Assembly (NCBI GenBank): GCA_038232215.1
Contig: JBBSIG010000050.1
Location: forward strand, 1 to 14,262
DNA from: JBBSIG01 sp038232215
GTDB lineage: Bacteria > Actinomycetota > Thermoleophilia > Gaiellales > Gaiellaceae
Direction: 5' to 3'
DNA length: 14,262 nt
A program made the position numbers and the translations under genes. The notes beneath the pieces were generated by a model. That model had not been told where the DNA came from and did not search any database. It worked only from the letters and a program-made list of their open reading frames with translations. Below are positions 6,363 through 13,225 of this stretch, piece after piece. Positions within the stretch are counted from its first letter, which is position 1, and each line of letters opens with the position of its first letter.

Positions 6363-7309
6363 TCCTCGCGCTCGTCGAGCACGCGGACGGCGCCGTCGAC
6401 ACCACGTCGCTCGAGGCACTCACGCTCGCGCGTGGCCTCGGGGACCCGCTCGAGGCGGTCGTCGTGGGCGCACCGGGCGGTCTCGCCGAGACGCTCGGCG
6501 CGTTCGGCGTCACCCGCCTGCACCGCATCGTGCACGAGCGGCTCGAGGAGTACGCGCCCGAAGCATGGGCCCAGGGCGTGCTCGAGGTGGTCGAGTCCCG
6601 CGCGCCCGGAGCCCTTCTCGCTGGAGGAACCGACCGCGGCCACGAGCTGCTCGCCCACGTCGGCTCGCGCCTCGGGGCGGCGGTCGCCGCGAGCTGCGTC
6701 GCCGTCGAGCCCGACGGAGACGTGTTTCGCGTCACGCGCCAGCGCTGGGGTGGGAGCCTCCTCGAGGAGGCGGTGCTCGCCGGGCAGACGAAGCTGCTGA
6801 CGCTCGCGCCCCACGTCGTCGCGGCCGAGCCCGTCGCGGACGCGACCTTCCCCGAGCTCCTGGACGTGACGCCGTCCCTCGGCGACGAGCACTTCCGGGC
6901 TCGGGTCACGCGCCGGGAGGAGGGCGCGGCCGGAGTCGTGCGGCTCGACCAGGCGCGCGTCGTCGTGGGCGGAGGCCGCGGCGTCGGCAGCGCCGAGGGG
7001 TTCGCGGTCCTCGAGGAGCTGGCCGAGCTCCTCGGGGGCGCCGTGGCCGGCTCGCGCGTCGTCACGAACCTCGGCTGGCGGCCCCACACCGACCAGGTCG
7101 GGCAGACGGGCGCCCGGATCGCCCCCGACCTCTACATCGCCTGCGGCGTGAGCGGCGCGATCCAGCACATGGTCGGCTGCAAGAGCGCCAAGCGCATCCT
7201 CGCGATCAACAAGGACGAGCACGCGCCGATCGTCGCCCACGCCGACTACGCGGTGATCGGCGACATCCACGAGGTGCTGCCGGCGCTCGTGGCCGAGCTG
7301 CGGCGCTAG
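6359..7309 (+). CDS. etfA: Electron transfer flavoprotein alpha subunit
   Basis: This 316-residue protein is EtfA, of normal length. The GTG start at 6359 overlaps the etfB stop as GTGA, and translation from it gives the expected MILALVEHADG N terminus. The C-terminal FAD domain is clear: GGGRGVGSAEGF at 204-215, the SRVVTNLGW region at 232-240, QVGQTGARIAPDLYIACGVS at 246-265, GAIQHMVGCKSAK at 266-278, and AINKDEHAPI at 282-291. These are the canonical FAD contacts of the alpha subunit. No key segment is missing. It closes the three-gene rightward unit and is convergent with the CBS gene across a perfect palindrome. The Q-V-G-Q-T-G and IACGxSGAIQH segments are of the ordinary, non-bifurcating-looking type, but type assignment from sequence alone is tentative. 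Confidence 0.95.
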   Translation: MILALVEHADGAVDTTSLEALTLARGLGDPLEAVVVGAPGGLAETLGAFGVTRLHRIVHERLEEYAPEAWAQGVLEVVESRAPGALLAGGTDRGHELLAHVGSRLGAAVAASCVAVEPDGDVFRVTRQRWGGSLLEEAVLAGQTKLLTLAPHVVAAEPVADATFPELLDVTPSLGDEHFRARVTRREEGAAGVVRLDQARVVVGGGRGVGSAEGFAVLEELAELLGGAVAGSRVVTNLGWRPHTDQVGQTGARIAPDLYIACGVSGAIQHMVGCKSAKRILAINKDEHAPIVAHADYAVIGDIHEVLPALVAELRR

Positions 7310-7340
7310 CGTCGAGCCCAGGCACGCCGCAACCCCGCGC

Positions 7341-7367
7341 GACCAAGTAACAGTCTGTTACTTGGTC
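7341..7367. terminator. Perfect 27-bp palindrome between convergent genes, probable bidirectional terminator
   Basis: GACCAAGTAACAG at 7341-7353 is exactly complementary to 7355-7367, with a single T at 7354. It lies in the 61-base gap between the stops of etfA and the convergent CBS gene, where a symmetric hairpin could end both transcripts. The stem is unusually AT-rich for this genome and no T-tract follows on either side, so this is not a textbook intrinsic terminator. It could equally be a binding site for a dimeric DNA-binding protein. Confidence 0.6.
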
Positions 7368-7370
7368 GGT

Positions 7371-7754
7371 CTAGACGCCCCGCGGTGCCGCGTCCGCCGC
7401 CTCCGGGGCCAGCAGGTCGCGCATCGACAGCATGCCGACGACGCGCCCGGCCTCGACCACCGGGACGTGGCGGAAACCGCCGTGCAGCATGACGAGCTTC
7501 GCCTGCTCGAGGCTCTCGTCGGGCTCCACGGTCTCGGGATGCCGCGTCATCACGTCTTCCACGCGCGCCTCGAAGTCGCCGCGGGCGAAGACGGCGAGGA
7601 CGTCCCGCTCGGTCACGATTCCCGCGACCCGCTCGCCGTCGAGCACGAGGATCGAGCCGACGTGACGATCGCACATCTGCCGCGCGGCGTCACGCAGCGT
7701 CGTCTCTCGCTCGGTCGCCACGATTCGGCGCGACATGCGGCTCGCGACGTCCAC
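7371..7754 (-). CDS. Two-CBS-domain (Bateman module) protein
   Basis: This 127-residue protein consists of little more than a pair of CBS motifs. The first (about 3-57) contains TTLRDAARQMCDRHVGSILV and GIVTERDVL; the second (about 65-115) contains EDVMTRHPETV, HVPVVEAGRVVGMLSMRDLL. Stand-alone Bateman modules bind adenosine nucleotides such as AMP, ATP or SAM and usually act as energy or redox sensors on a partner. The GTG start at 7754 is 3 bases after the aldehyde dehydrogenase stop, so it is probably the last gene of the adh-aldh unit and may sense the adenylate state for it. An ATG at codon 7 is an alternative start. No effector domain is fused, so the partner is unknown. Confidence 0.88.
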   Translation of the reverse strand: MDVASRMSRRIVATERETTLRDAARQMCDRHVGSILVLDGERVAGIVTERDVLAVFARGDFEARVEDVMTRHPETVEPDESLEQAKLVMLHGGFRHVPVVEAGRVVGMLSMRDLLAPEAADAAPRGV

Positions 7755-7757
7755 GGC

Positions 7758-9215
7758 TCAGCCGAGCGTCAAGACCACGGTCTTCGATTCGGTAAAGGTG
7801 TCCATCGCATGGCGACCCCCCACCCGGCCGACGCCCGACTGCGAGCCGGCGCGGCCGCCGAACGGCAGGTGGCTCTCCCAGTAGTTCGACGACTCGTTGA
7901 TGTTGACCCAGCCGGCGCGCACGGCCTCGGCGAAGCGCAGCCCGCGACCGAGATCCCTCGTCCAGACCGCGGTCAGGAGCCCGTAGCGCGACTCGTTCGC
8001 GATCTGGAGCGCCTCCGCGTCCGAGCGGATGGTCGTGATCGGCACGACCGGCCCGAACGTCTCCTCGCGCGCGACCTCCATCTCGTCGGTGACCCGGTCG
8101 AGGATCGTCGCCTGCCAGTAGAGGTCGGTGGGGAAGCCGTCGGCGCGGGAGCCGCCGGCGACGACGTCGGCGCCGCGGTCGAGCGCGTCGGCGACGTGCC
8201 GGTCCATCTTGAGCGCGTTGGGCTCGTTGTTGATCGGGCCCATCGTCGTGTCGTCGTCGAACGGATCGCCGAGCCGGACGTCGCGGGCGACGACCTCGCG
8301 CAGCCTGTCGACGAACTCCTCGTGCACCCGCTCGTGGACGAGGAAGCGCTCGCCCGCCGTGCAGCTCTGACCCGAGCAGAGGAACGCGGCCGTGATCGAG
8401 GCCTCGGCCGCGGCGGCCACGTCCGCGTCGTCGAGCACGATCATCGGGCCGTTGCCGCCCATCTCGAGGAGCACGGCCTTGCCGGCCGCCCGCTGCGCGA
8501 CCTTCTGACCGGTCGCGATCGAGCCGATGAAGCCGACAGCCTGCGTGCCGGGGTTCCCGGCCACCTCGTCGCCGACGATCGGGCCTGGCCCGGTGACCAT
8601 GTTGAAGACGCCGGCCGGTAGCTCCGCGTCCACGACGCACTCGGCGAGCTTCACGGCGCAGACGGCGGTCGTCGGCGCCGGCACCCACACGACCGCGTTC
8701 CCCGACGCGAGCGCGGGGGCGATCACCTCCGCCGGCATGGTGTACGGCCAGTTCCAGGGCGTGATCAGGCCGACGACGCCCTTCGGGACCCGGTAGGCGA
8801 GCACGCGCTTGCCCGCGTCCACCGAGGCCGGCATGGAGCCCTCGAGCCGCCTGGCGTCGGCCGCCGCCATCCGCCAGTACTCCACGAGCTCGTCGACCTC
8901 GCCGTACGCCTCCGCGCGGAGCGGCTTGCCCTGGTCGAGCGTCAGCGTGCGGGCGAGGTCGTCTCGACGCTCGACGACGAGCTCCGCGACCCGCTCGAGC
9001 GCCGCCGCCCGCTCGAACGGCGAGCGCGCCGCCCACTCGCGCCAGGCGGCGTTCGCCGCCGCGATCGCGCGCCGGGCGTCGTCGCGCGTCCCCTCCGGCA
9101 CGCTGCCGATCGTCTCGCCCGTGGCCGGGCTCGTCGCCTCGGCGCGCGCGCCGGACTCCGACTCCGTCCACTCGCCGCCGACGTACATCGTGTAGTCCCT
9201 CGTGACCGTGCTCAT
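7758..9215 (-). CDS. NAD(P)-dependent aldehyde dehydrogenase
   Basis: This 485-residue protein is a full-length ALDH-superfamily enzyme oxidising an aldehyde to a carboxylate. The catalytic residues are all visible: Asn155 (PWNWP), general base Glu251 (LEMGGN), nucleophile Cys285 (SGQSC) and Glu385 of ETFGPV. FIGSIATG (229-236) is the family FTGS segment. PFGGRAGSQSGVGRVGG (451-467) is the usual C-terminal motif. One position is odd: VVWVPAP (175-181) has Val178 where nearly all members have Lys (WKPA), a residue that contacts the adenine ribose of the cofactor. The ATG start overlaps the alcohol dehydrogenase stop as ATGA, so the two are translated together, and the natural substrate is probably the aldehyde made by that neighbour. 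The sequence does not tell which aldehyde; betaine-aldehyde-like or semialdehyde substrates are possible. Confidence 0.93.
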   Translation of the reverse strand: MSTVTRDYTMYVGGEWTESESGARAEATSPATGETIGSVPEGTRDDARRAIAAANAAWREWAARSPFERAAALERVAELVVERRDDLARTLTLDQGKPLRAEAYGEVDELVEYWRMAAADARRLEGSMPASVDAGKRVLAYRVPKGVVGLITPWNWPYTMPAEVIAPALASGNAVVWVPAPTTAVCAVKLAECVVDAELPAGVFNMVTGPGPIVGDEVAGNPGTQAVGFIGSIATGQKVAQRAAGKAVLLEMGGNGPMIVLDDADVAAAAEASITAAFLCSGQSCTAGERFLVHERVHEEFVDRLREVVARDVRLGDPFDDDTTMGPINNEPNALKMDRHVADALDRGADVVAGGSRADGFPTDLYWQATILDRVTDEMEVAREETFGPVVPITTIRSDAEALQIANESRYGLLTAVWTRDLGRGLRFAEAVRAGWVNINESSNYWESHLPFGGRAGSQSGVGRVGGRHAMDTFTESKTVVLTLG

Positions 9216-10387
9216 GCGCCCTTACCCCGCGAGAAGGCGTTGCGGTAGACCTCCTCGTAGTCGGCCCCCGTGACCTCGCGCGGGTTGCCGATCGTCTGCG
9301 GGTCCTCGTACGCGATCCTCGCGAGCAGCGGAACCTCGTCCTCGGAGAAGCCGAGCCCCTCCAGCGTCGGGATGCCGACCTCGTCGGTCAGCCGATAGAG
9401 CTCCTCGACGCCCGCGAGCGCCGCCTCGAGCGGCTCCAGCCCCGAGGTCGCGACACCGAGACCCTGCGCGATGCGCGCGTACCGCTCGGGATCGGCCTCG
9501 GCATTGAACTCGCAGACCGGCCCGAGCACCCGGGCCGTCAGGGCGCCGTGCGGGCAGTCGTGGACGCCGCCAGCGGACTGGCTCATCGCGTGGGCCGCAC
9601 CCGCGCTCTCGATCCCGTAGGCCATGCCTCCGAGGGTGGCCGCGTGCTGCATCTGGGTGCGCGCCTCCAGATTGCCACCGTCCTCGACGGCCACACGCAG
9701 CCACCGTGCGACGAGCTCGATCGCGAGCAACGCGACCGCGTCGTTGAACGGCTGGTGATAGTCGCAGGTGTAGCACTCGATCGCGTGCGAGAGGGCATCC
9801 ATGCCCGTCGCCGCGGTCACGGCGGGCGGCAGGCCGAGCGTCAGCTCCGGGTCGAGCAGGGCCACGTGCGCCCCGATCAGCGGGGTCCCGCCCACGTTGA
9901 ACTTGATCTTCCGCTCGTGGTCCGTGATCACGGCCCAGAGCGTCACCTCGCTACCGGTGCCCGCGGTCGTCGGTATCGCCACGAGCGGCGGGATCCGTCG
10001 CGTCAGCGGCGTCCGGCCGAACTCGAACTCGTCGATCGAGTCGCCGTGCGCGACCTCGACTCCGACCGACTTGGCCGTGTCCAGCGAGGAGCCTCCGCCG
10101 AGCGCGACGAGCCCGTCGCAGCCCTGCTCGCGGTAGACCGTGGTCGCCGCACCCACGAGCTCGATGTCGGGGTTCGGGTAGACGTCGGCGAAGAGCACCG
10201 CCCCCGGAAGCTGCTCGAGCGCGCGCGCCGCCAGGCCGGCCGCCTCGACACCCTTGTCGGTGACGAGCATGGGCTTCTCGAGCCCGTGCTCCTGCACGAC
10301 GTCGGCCAGGCGGGCGAGCGCGCCCGCTCCGTGCAGGATCCGGGTCGGCAGCTCGACGCTTCGCACGGTCTCGACCTGAACGCCCAC
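9212..10387 (-). CDS. Iron-containing (type III) alcohol dehydrogenase
   Basis: This 391-residue protein belongs to the Fe-ADH family, NAD(P)-dependent oxidoreductases interconverting alcohols and aldehydes. The N-terminal half has the cofactor motif GGGSSLD (97-103) and PTTAGTGSE (139-147). The C-terminal half supplies the four expected metal ligands: Asp197 and His201 (GMDALSHAIE), His266 (HAMSQ) and His280 (DCPHG). The second His of the usual HAMAH motif is Gln270. The GTG start at 10387 follows a strong AAGGAGG a few bases upstream, and a plausible promoter lies at 10448-10477. Its stop overlaps the start of the aldehyde dehydrogenase, making an alcohol-to-acid pair. The alcohol is unknown; family members act on butanol, propanediol, lactaldehyde, methanol and hydroxybutyrate among others. 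Confidence 0.93.
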   Translation of the reverse strand: MGVQVETVRSVELPTRILHGAGALARLADVVQEHGLEKPMLVTDKGVEAAGLAARALEQLPGAVLFADVYPNPDIELVGAATTVYREQGCDGLVALGGGSSLDTAKSVGVEVAHGDSIDEFEFGRTPLTRRIPPLVAIPTTAGTGSEVTLWAVITDHERKIKFNVGGTPLIGAHVALLDPELTLGLPPAVTAATGMDALSHAIECYTCDYHQPFNDAVALLAIELVARWLRVAVEDGGNLEARTQMQHAATLGGMAYGIESAGAAHAMSQSAGGVHDCPHGALTARVLGPVCEFNAEADPERYARIAQGLGVATSGLEPLEAALAGVEELYRLTDEVGIPTLEGLGFSEDEVPLLARIAYEDPQTIGNPREVTGADYEEVYRNAFSRGKGA

Positions 10388-10425
10388 CTCTCCTCCTTTC
10401 CGGAAGCCCCACGGAGACGCAGGCT

Positions 10426-10461
10426 CGTTGCTCGCTCCGTACGCTCGAGACTAGAGCAACG
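10426..10461. promoter_or_regulatory. Inverted repeat around the adh promoter, possible operator
   Basis: CGTTGCTC at 10426-10433 is the exact reverse complement of GAGCAACG at 10454-10461, with 20 bases between. One arm sits between the predicted -35 and -10 boxes of the leftward adh promoter, and the other just past the likely transcription start. That is a typical place for a repressor site, though 8-bp arms can also arise by chance in such DNA. Confidence 0.35.
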
Positions 10462-10477
10462 CAATCCGCGGTCGCAA
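10448..10477 (-). promoter_or_regulatory. Predicted promoter of the adh-aldh-CBS unit
   Basis: On the minus strand TTGCGA (10477-10472) and TAGTCT (10453-10448) are separated by 18 bases, fitting a housekeeping sigma factor promoter in an actinobacterium. Transcription would begin near 10441, giving a leader of about 55 bases before the GTG at 10387. The surrounding 186-base gap (10388-10573) holds no other gene that I can support. Confidence 0.45.
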
Positions 10478-10573
10478 CCGGGCGGCCGCCGGTCTCCCGA
10501 CTCGGTTAGCACCTGGGCCCCGTGTTGCGTCTGCTGCTCCGAGCCTCGAGGCCGAGACGGCGGCGGCGGGCTC

Positions 10574-11539
10574 CTAGGAGATCTGCAGGACGAGCTTGCG
10601 GTGCGGGGAGCCTTCCTGGCGCTCCCAGGCCTCCGCGACGTCTTCCAGCGGCAGGACGTCCCGGTCGACCGCGATCTCTCCCCCGCGCGCGTGCTCGAGC
10701 AGCTTGCGGAATGCATCGGCCTTCACCTCGGCCGACTCGACGAGGTTCGAGTGCCCGAGCAGGGTGCGCGCCCTGCCCCGGACGAGAGCCGAGGGCAGTG
10801 AGATCTCGGCGCCCGCCGACTGCCCGAGGTGGACGAGCCGCCCGTGCACGGCGAGCGACTCGAGGGCGGCGCGCGCGGGCTCGCCCCAGAGCGGGTCGAC
10901 CACGACGTCGAGCTCGCCCCCGGCCGCCTCTCGGAAACGCTCGGCGAGGTCGTCGCTGCTGTCCAGTGCGACCGTTGCGTCGGCGCCGAGCTCGGCTGCC
11001 TGCGCGAGAGCCTCGCCCGAGCGGGCGGCCGCGACGACCCGGGCCGCTCCGAGCAGCCGCGCGGCCTGAACCGCGATCTGTCCAACCGCTCCGCTGGCGC
11101 CGAGCACCAGCACCCGCTCTCCCGGCTGGAGCCTCGCGCGGTGCTCGAGCGCGAGCCACGCCGCCATGCCCGCGATGCCGAGCGCCGCCGCGAGTGCGGC
11201 GTCCGCGTCGTCCGGGATCTCGATCAGCTCCGCCTCCGGCGCCGAGCACCGCTCGCCCATGCTCCCGTTCCGGCCGTAGCCCGCCGTGACCTCGAAGCGG
11301 ACGCGCGTCCCGGCCGCAAGTCGCCCGCCTTCCAGGATCCGGCCGACGCCCTCCCGGCCGGGCACGTACGGGGTCTGCGGCGGCCCCGCGTAGAAGCGTC
11401 CGGCGGCGACCGCGAGGTCGATCGGGTTGAGGGCGGCCGCCTCGACCTGGATCAGCGCCTCGCCCTCGCCGCGCTCGGGCTCGTCGGCCTCTCCGGGACG
11501 TGGTCGCCGGCCGGCCTCCTCGACGATCGCCGCGCGCAT
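10574..11539 (-). CDS. MDR-superfamily (quinone oxidoreductase-like) NADPH-dependent dehydrogenase
   Basis: This 321-residue protein is a medium-chain dehydrogenase/reductase of the zinc-free, quinone-oxidoreductase type. The N-terminal GroES-like domain has AAALNPIDLAVAAGRFY (34-50) and YVPGREGVGRI (58-68), the signature of this subgroup, and the Rossmann domain has VLGASGAVGQIAVQAA (145-160). The only Cys (Cys98) is not in a zinc-ligand context, so neither catalytic nor structural zinc is expected. Such enzymes reduce quinones or enones, or act on acyl or alcohol substrates, with NADPH. The ATG at 11539 gives a normal N terminus (MRAAIVEEAG); only a weak GAAGAA precedes it. It lies 47 bases after the permease and is read in the same direction, so it is probably co-transcribed. 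Its role next to the permease is not evident. Confidence 0.88.
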   Translation of the reverse strand: MRAAIVEEAGRRPRPGEADEPERGEGEALIQVEAAALNPIDLAVAAGRFYAGPPQTPYVPGREGVGRILEGGRLAAGTRVRFEVTAGYGRNGSMGERCSAPEAELIEIPDDADAALAAALGIAGMAAWLALEHRARLQPGERVLVLGASGAVGQIAVQAARLLGAARVVAAARSGEALAQAAELGADATVALDSSDDLAERFREAAGGELDVVVDPLWGEPARAALESLAVHGRLVHLGQSAGAEISLPSALVRGRARTLLGHSNLVESAEVKADAFRKLLEHARGGEIAVDRDVLPLEDVAEAWERQEGSPHRKLVLQIS

Positions 11540-11586
11540 GCCGTTCTTCTAACAGAGACGGCGAGCGGACGTCGGGCCGACAGCCC

Positions 11587-13206
11587 CTACTCCGCGGGAA
11601 TCTCGCCGTAGACCATCCCCAGGTCCATCCCCTGCCTGCGTCGCACGAGCCGGGAGCTGACGTAGATGGCGAGCGCGACGACGTACAAGACGAGCATGTA
11701 GTAGAGCGACTCCCTGTTGTTGATCCCGTAGACGTCGTCACGGAACCACTTGTAGAGGCAGAAGACGAGGAACGCCGCGAAGGCGATCGCGGCGACCGTG
11801 ATCAGGGGCAGGCCGGCGACGCGGTACTTCGCGATCGGCGACGCGTTGTAGATCTCGGGCCGTCGCCAGGGCAGGACTGCCGCCGCGACCGCCGAGCCGA
11901 GGAACGTGATCGCGATCACCAGGGTCGCGTCGAGCGTCCAGCTCGAGAACGTGTCGTTGTAGGCGTAGAAGTACGAGATCGGGATCGAGGGAACGAGCAT
12001 CAGAGCGAGCGCCGCGTACGGCACGCCGTTCGGGCTGACCTTCGAGACCCACTCGGGCAGCACCCGGTCGAACGCGGTCGCGAAGATGACGCGCGTGGAG
12101 GAGAGGAAGACGGAGCCCACCCAGCCGAAGAACCAGAGCGCGAGCAGCCCGACGACGACGAACTGCAGCACCGGACTCCCGAAGAAGAAGGCCGCGAGCG
12201 TCCCCGGGTACGGGAACGCGCCGATCGGGCTCGTGCCGGCGTAGTAGGCGTTGTTCGCCGCGTTGTAGAAGTCCCAACCGAAGGTCTTCGCGAAGAGCAG
12301 GAGCAGGACGACGGCCGCGATCGTCGTCGCGACGAGCGCGCCCCCCATCGCGTAGATGTTCTTGCGGAAGTCCGAGGCGCCGCGCACCTCGCCGTACAGC
12401 GTCGCGCCCCAGTTCGACCACAGATTGAAGAAGACGATCATCGGGATCAGCAGGATCGTCGCGCTGAACGCGAACGAGCCGACGCCCGCCGGGTCGTAGC
12501 CCTTCGTGCCGGCGGCGAGCGTGGCCTGGTAGGCGCCGTCCTTGGCCCCGTAGACGTCCTGCGCCTGCGCGTTGAACGCCGAGACGAAGTCGCTCTTCGA
12601 GTGCACGAGCAGGAGCAGAAGCATCAGCGCGAGCCCCACCAGTCCGCCGTAGAAGCAGAGCTTCTGGATGCGGGCGTAGGTGCGGATGCCGAGCGAGATG
12701 AACAGCGTCGCGAGCGCCGCCGTGATGAGCGAGGCGACGAAGACTCCCGCCGAGCGACCCCAGAAGTTGGCGCCCGAGTCCCAGCCGACGATCGCCGACA
12801 GCGGTCCCAGCACCTCGATGTTGAGGATGTTCGCGTAGATCGGGACCCAGTGCCACAGGATGAACCACCAGCCGCAGACGGCGAGCACGAAGCCGATCCC
12901 ACCGCCGAGGACCCGGCTCATCCAGACGTAGTCGCCGCCCGCGCGCGGCATCGCGGCGACGAGCGAGGCGTACGTGATCGCCTGGAAGAGGAGGTAGGCG
13001 CCGGAGAGCAGGATCGCCCAGACGAGCCCGCCCTTCGGGATGAACGGGGCGAACGAGAAGATGTACAGACCGAGCGTGATGAGGTTGATCGAGAACGCGG
13101 CATAGATGAACGCGTCGCGGACCGACCACCCGCGCACGAGCCCCGTCGCCTTGCGGACGAAGAGGGCTCGCTCCTGATACGGGCCCTCGCTCACGGTCGT
13201 CGCCAT
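11587..13206 (-). CDS. APC-superfamily amino acid/amine permease
   Basis: This 539-residue protein has about 12 predicted membrane helices (roughly 32-52, 60-85, 105-128, 150-172, 183-201, 243-265, 286-305, 340-365, 396-415, 425-446, 465-485 and 500-517), typical of the amino acid-polyamine-organocation superfamily. YASLVAAMPRAGGDYVWMSR (79-98) is the family's hallmark segment between helices 2 and 3 (consensus PxxGGxY). A hydrophilic loop of about 40 residues (202-241) lies between helices 5 and 6. It likely imports an amino acid, amine or similar cationic or zwitterionic compound by ion or proton symport. ATG at 13206 is preceded by GGAAGGAG at a good distance. It is 19 bases after the phosphoesterase gene and upstream of the oxidoreductases, so it plausibly brings in the substrate they degrade. 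Which compound is not readable from sequence. Confidence 0.92.
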   Translation of the reverse strand: MATTVSEGPYQERALFVRKATGLVRGWSVRDAFIYAAFSINLITLGLYIFSFAPFIPKGGLVWAILLSGAYLLFQAITYASLVAAMPRAGGDYVWMSRVLGGGIGFVLAVCGWWFILWHWVPIYANILNIEVLGPLSAIVGWDSGANFWGRSAGVFVASLITAALATLFISLGIRTYARIQKLCFYGGLVGLALMLLLLLVHSKSDFVSAFNAQAQDVYGAKDGAYQATLAAGTKGYDPAGVGSFAFSATILLIPMIVFFNLWSNWGATLYGEVRGASDFRKNIYAMGGALVATTIAAVVLLLLFAKTFGWDFYNAANNAYYAGTSPIGAFPYPGTLAAFFFGSPVLQFVVVGLLALWFFGWVGSVFLSSTRVIFATAFDRVLPEWVSKVSPNGVPYAALALMLVPSIPISYFYAYNDTFSSWTLDATLVIAITFLGSAVAAAVLPWRRPEIYNASPIAKYRVAGLPLITVAAIAFAAFLVFCLYKWFRDDVYGINNRESLYYMLVLYVVALAIYVSSRLVRRRQGMDLGMVYGEIPAE

Positions 13207-13225
13207 CGATTCGTCTCCTTCCGGT

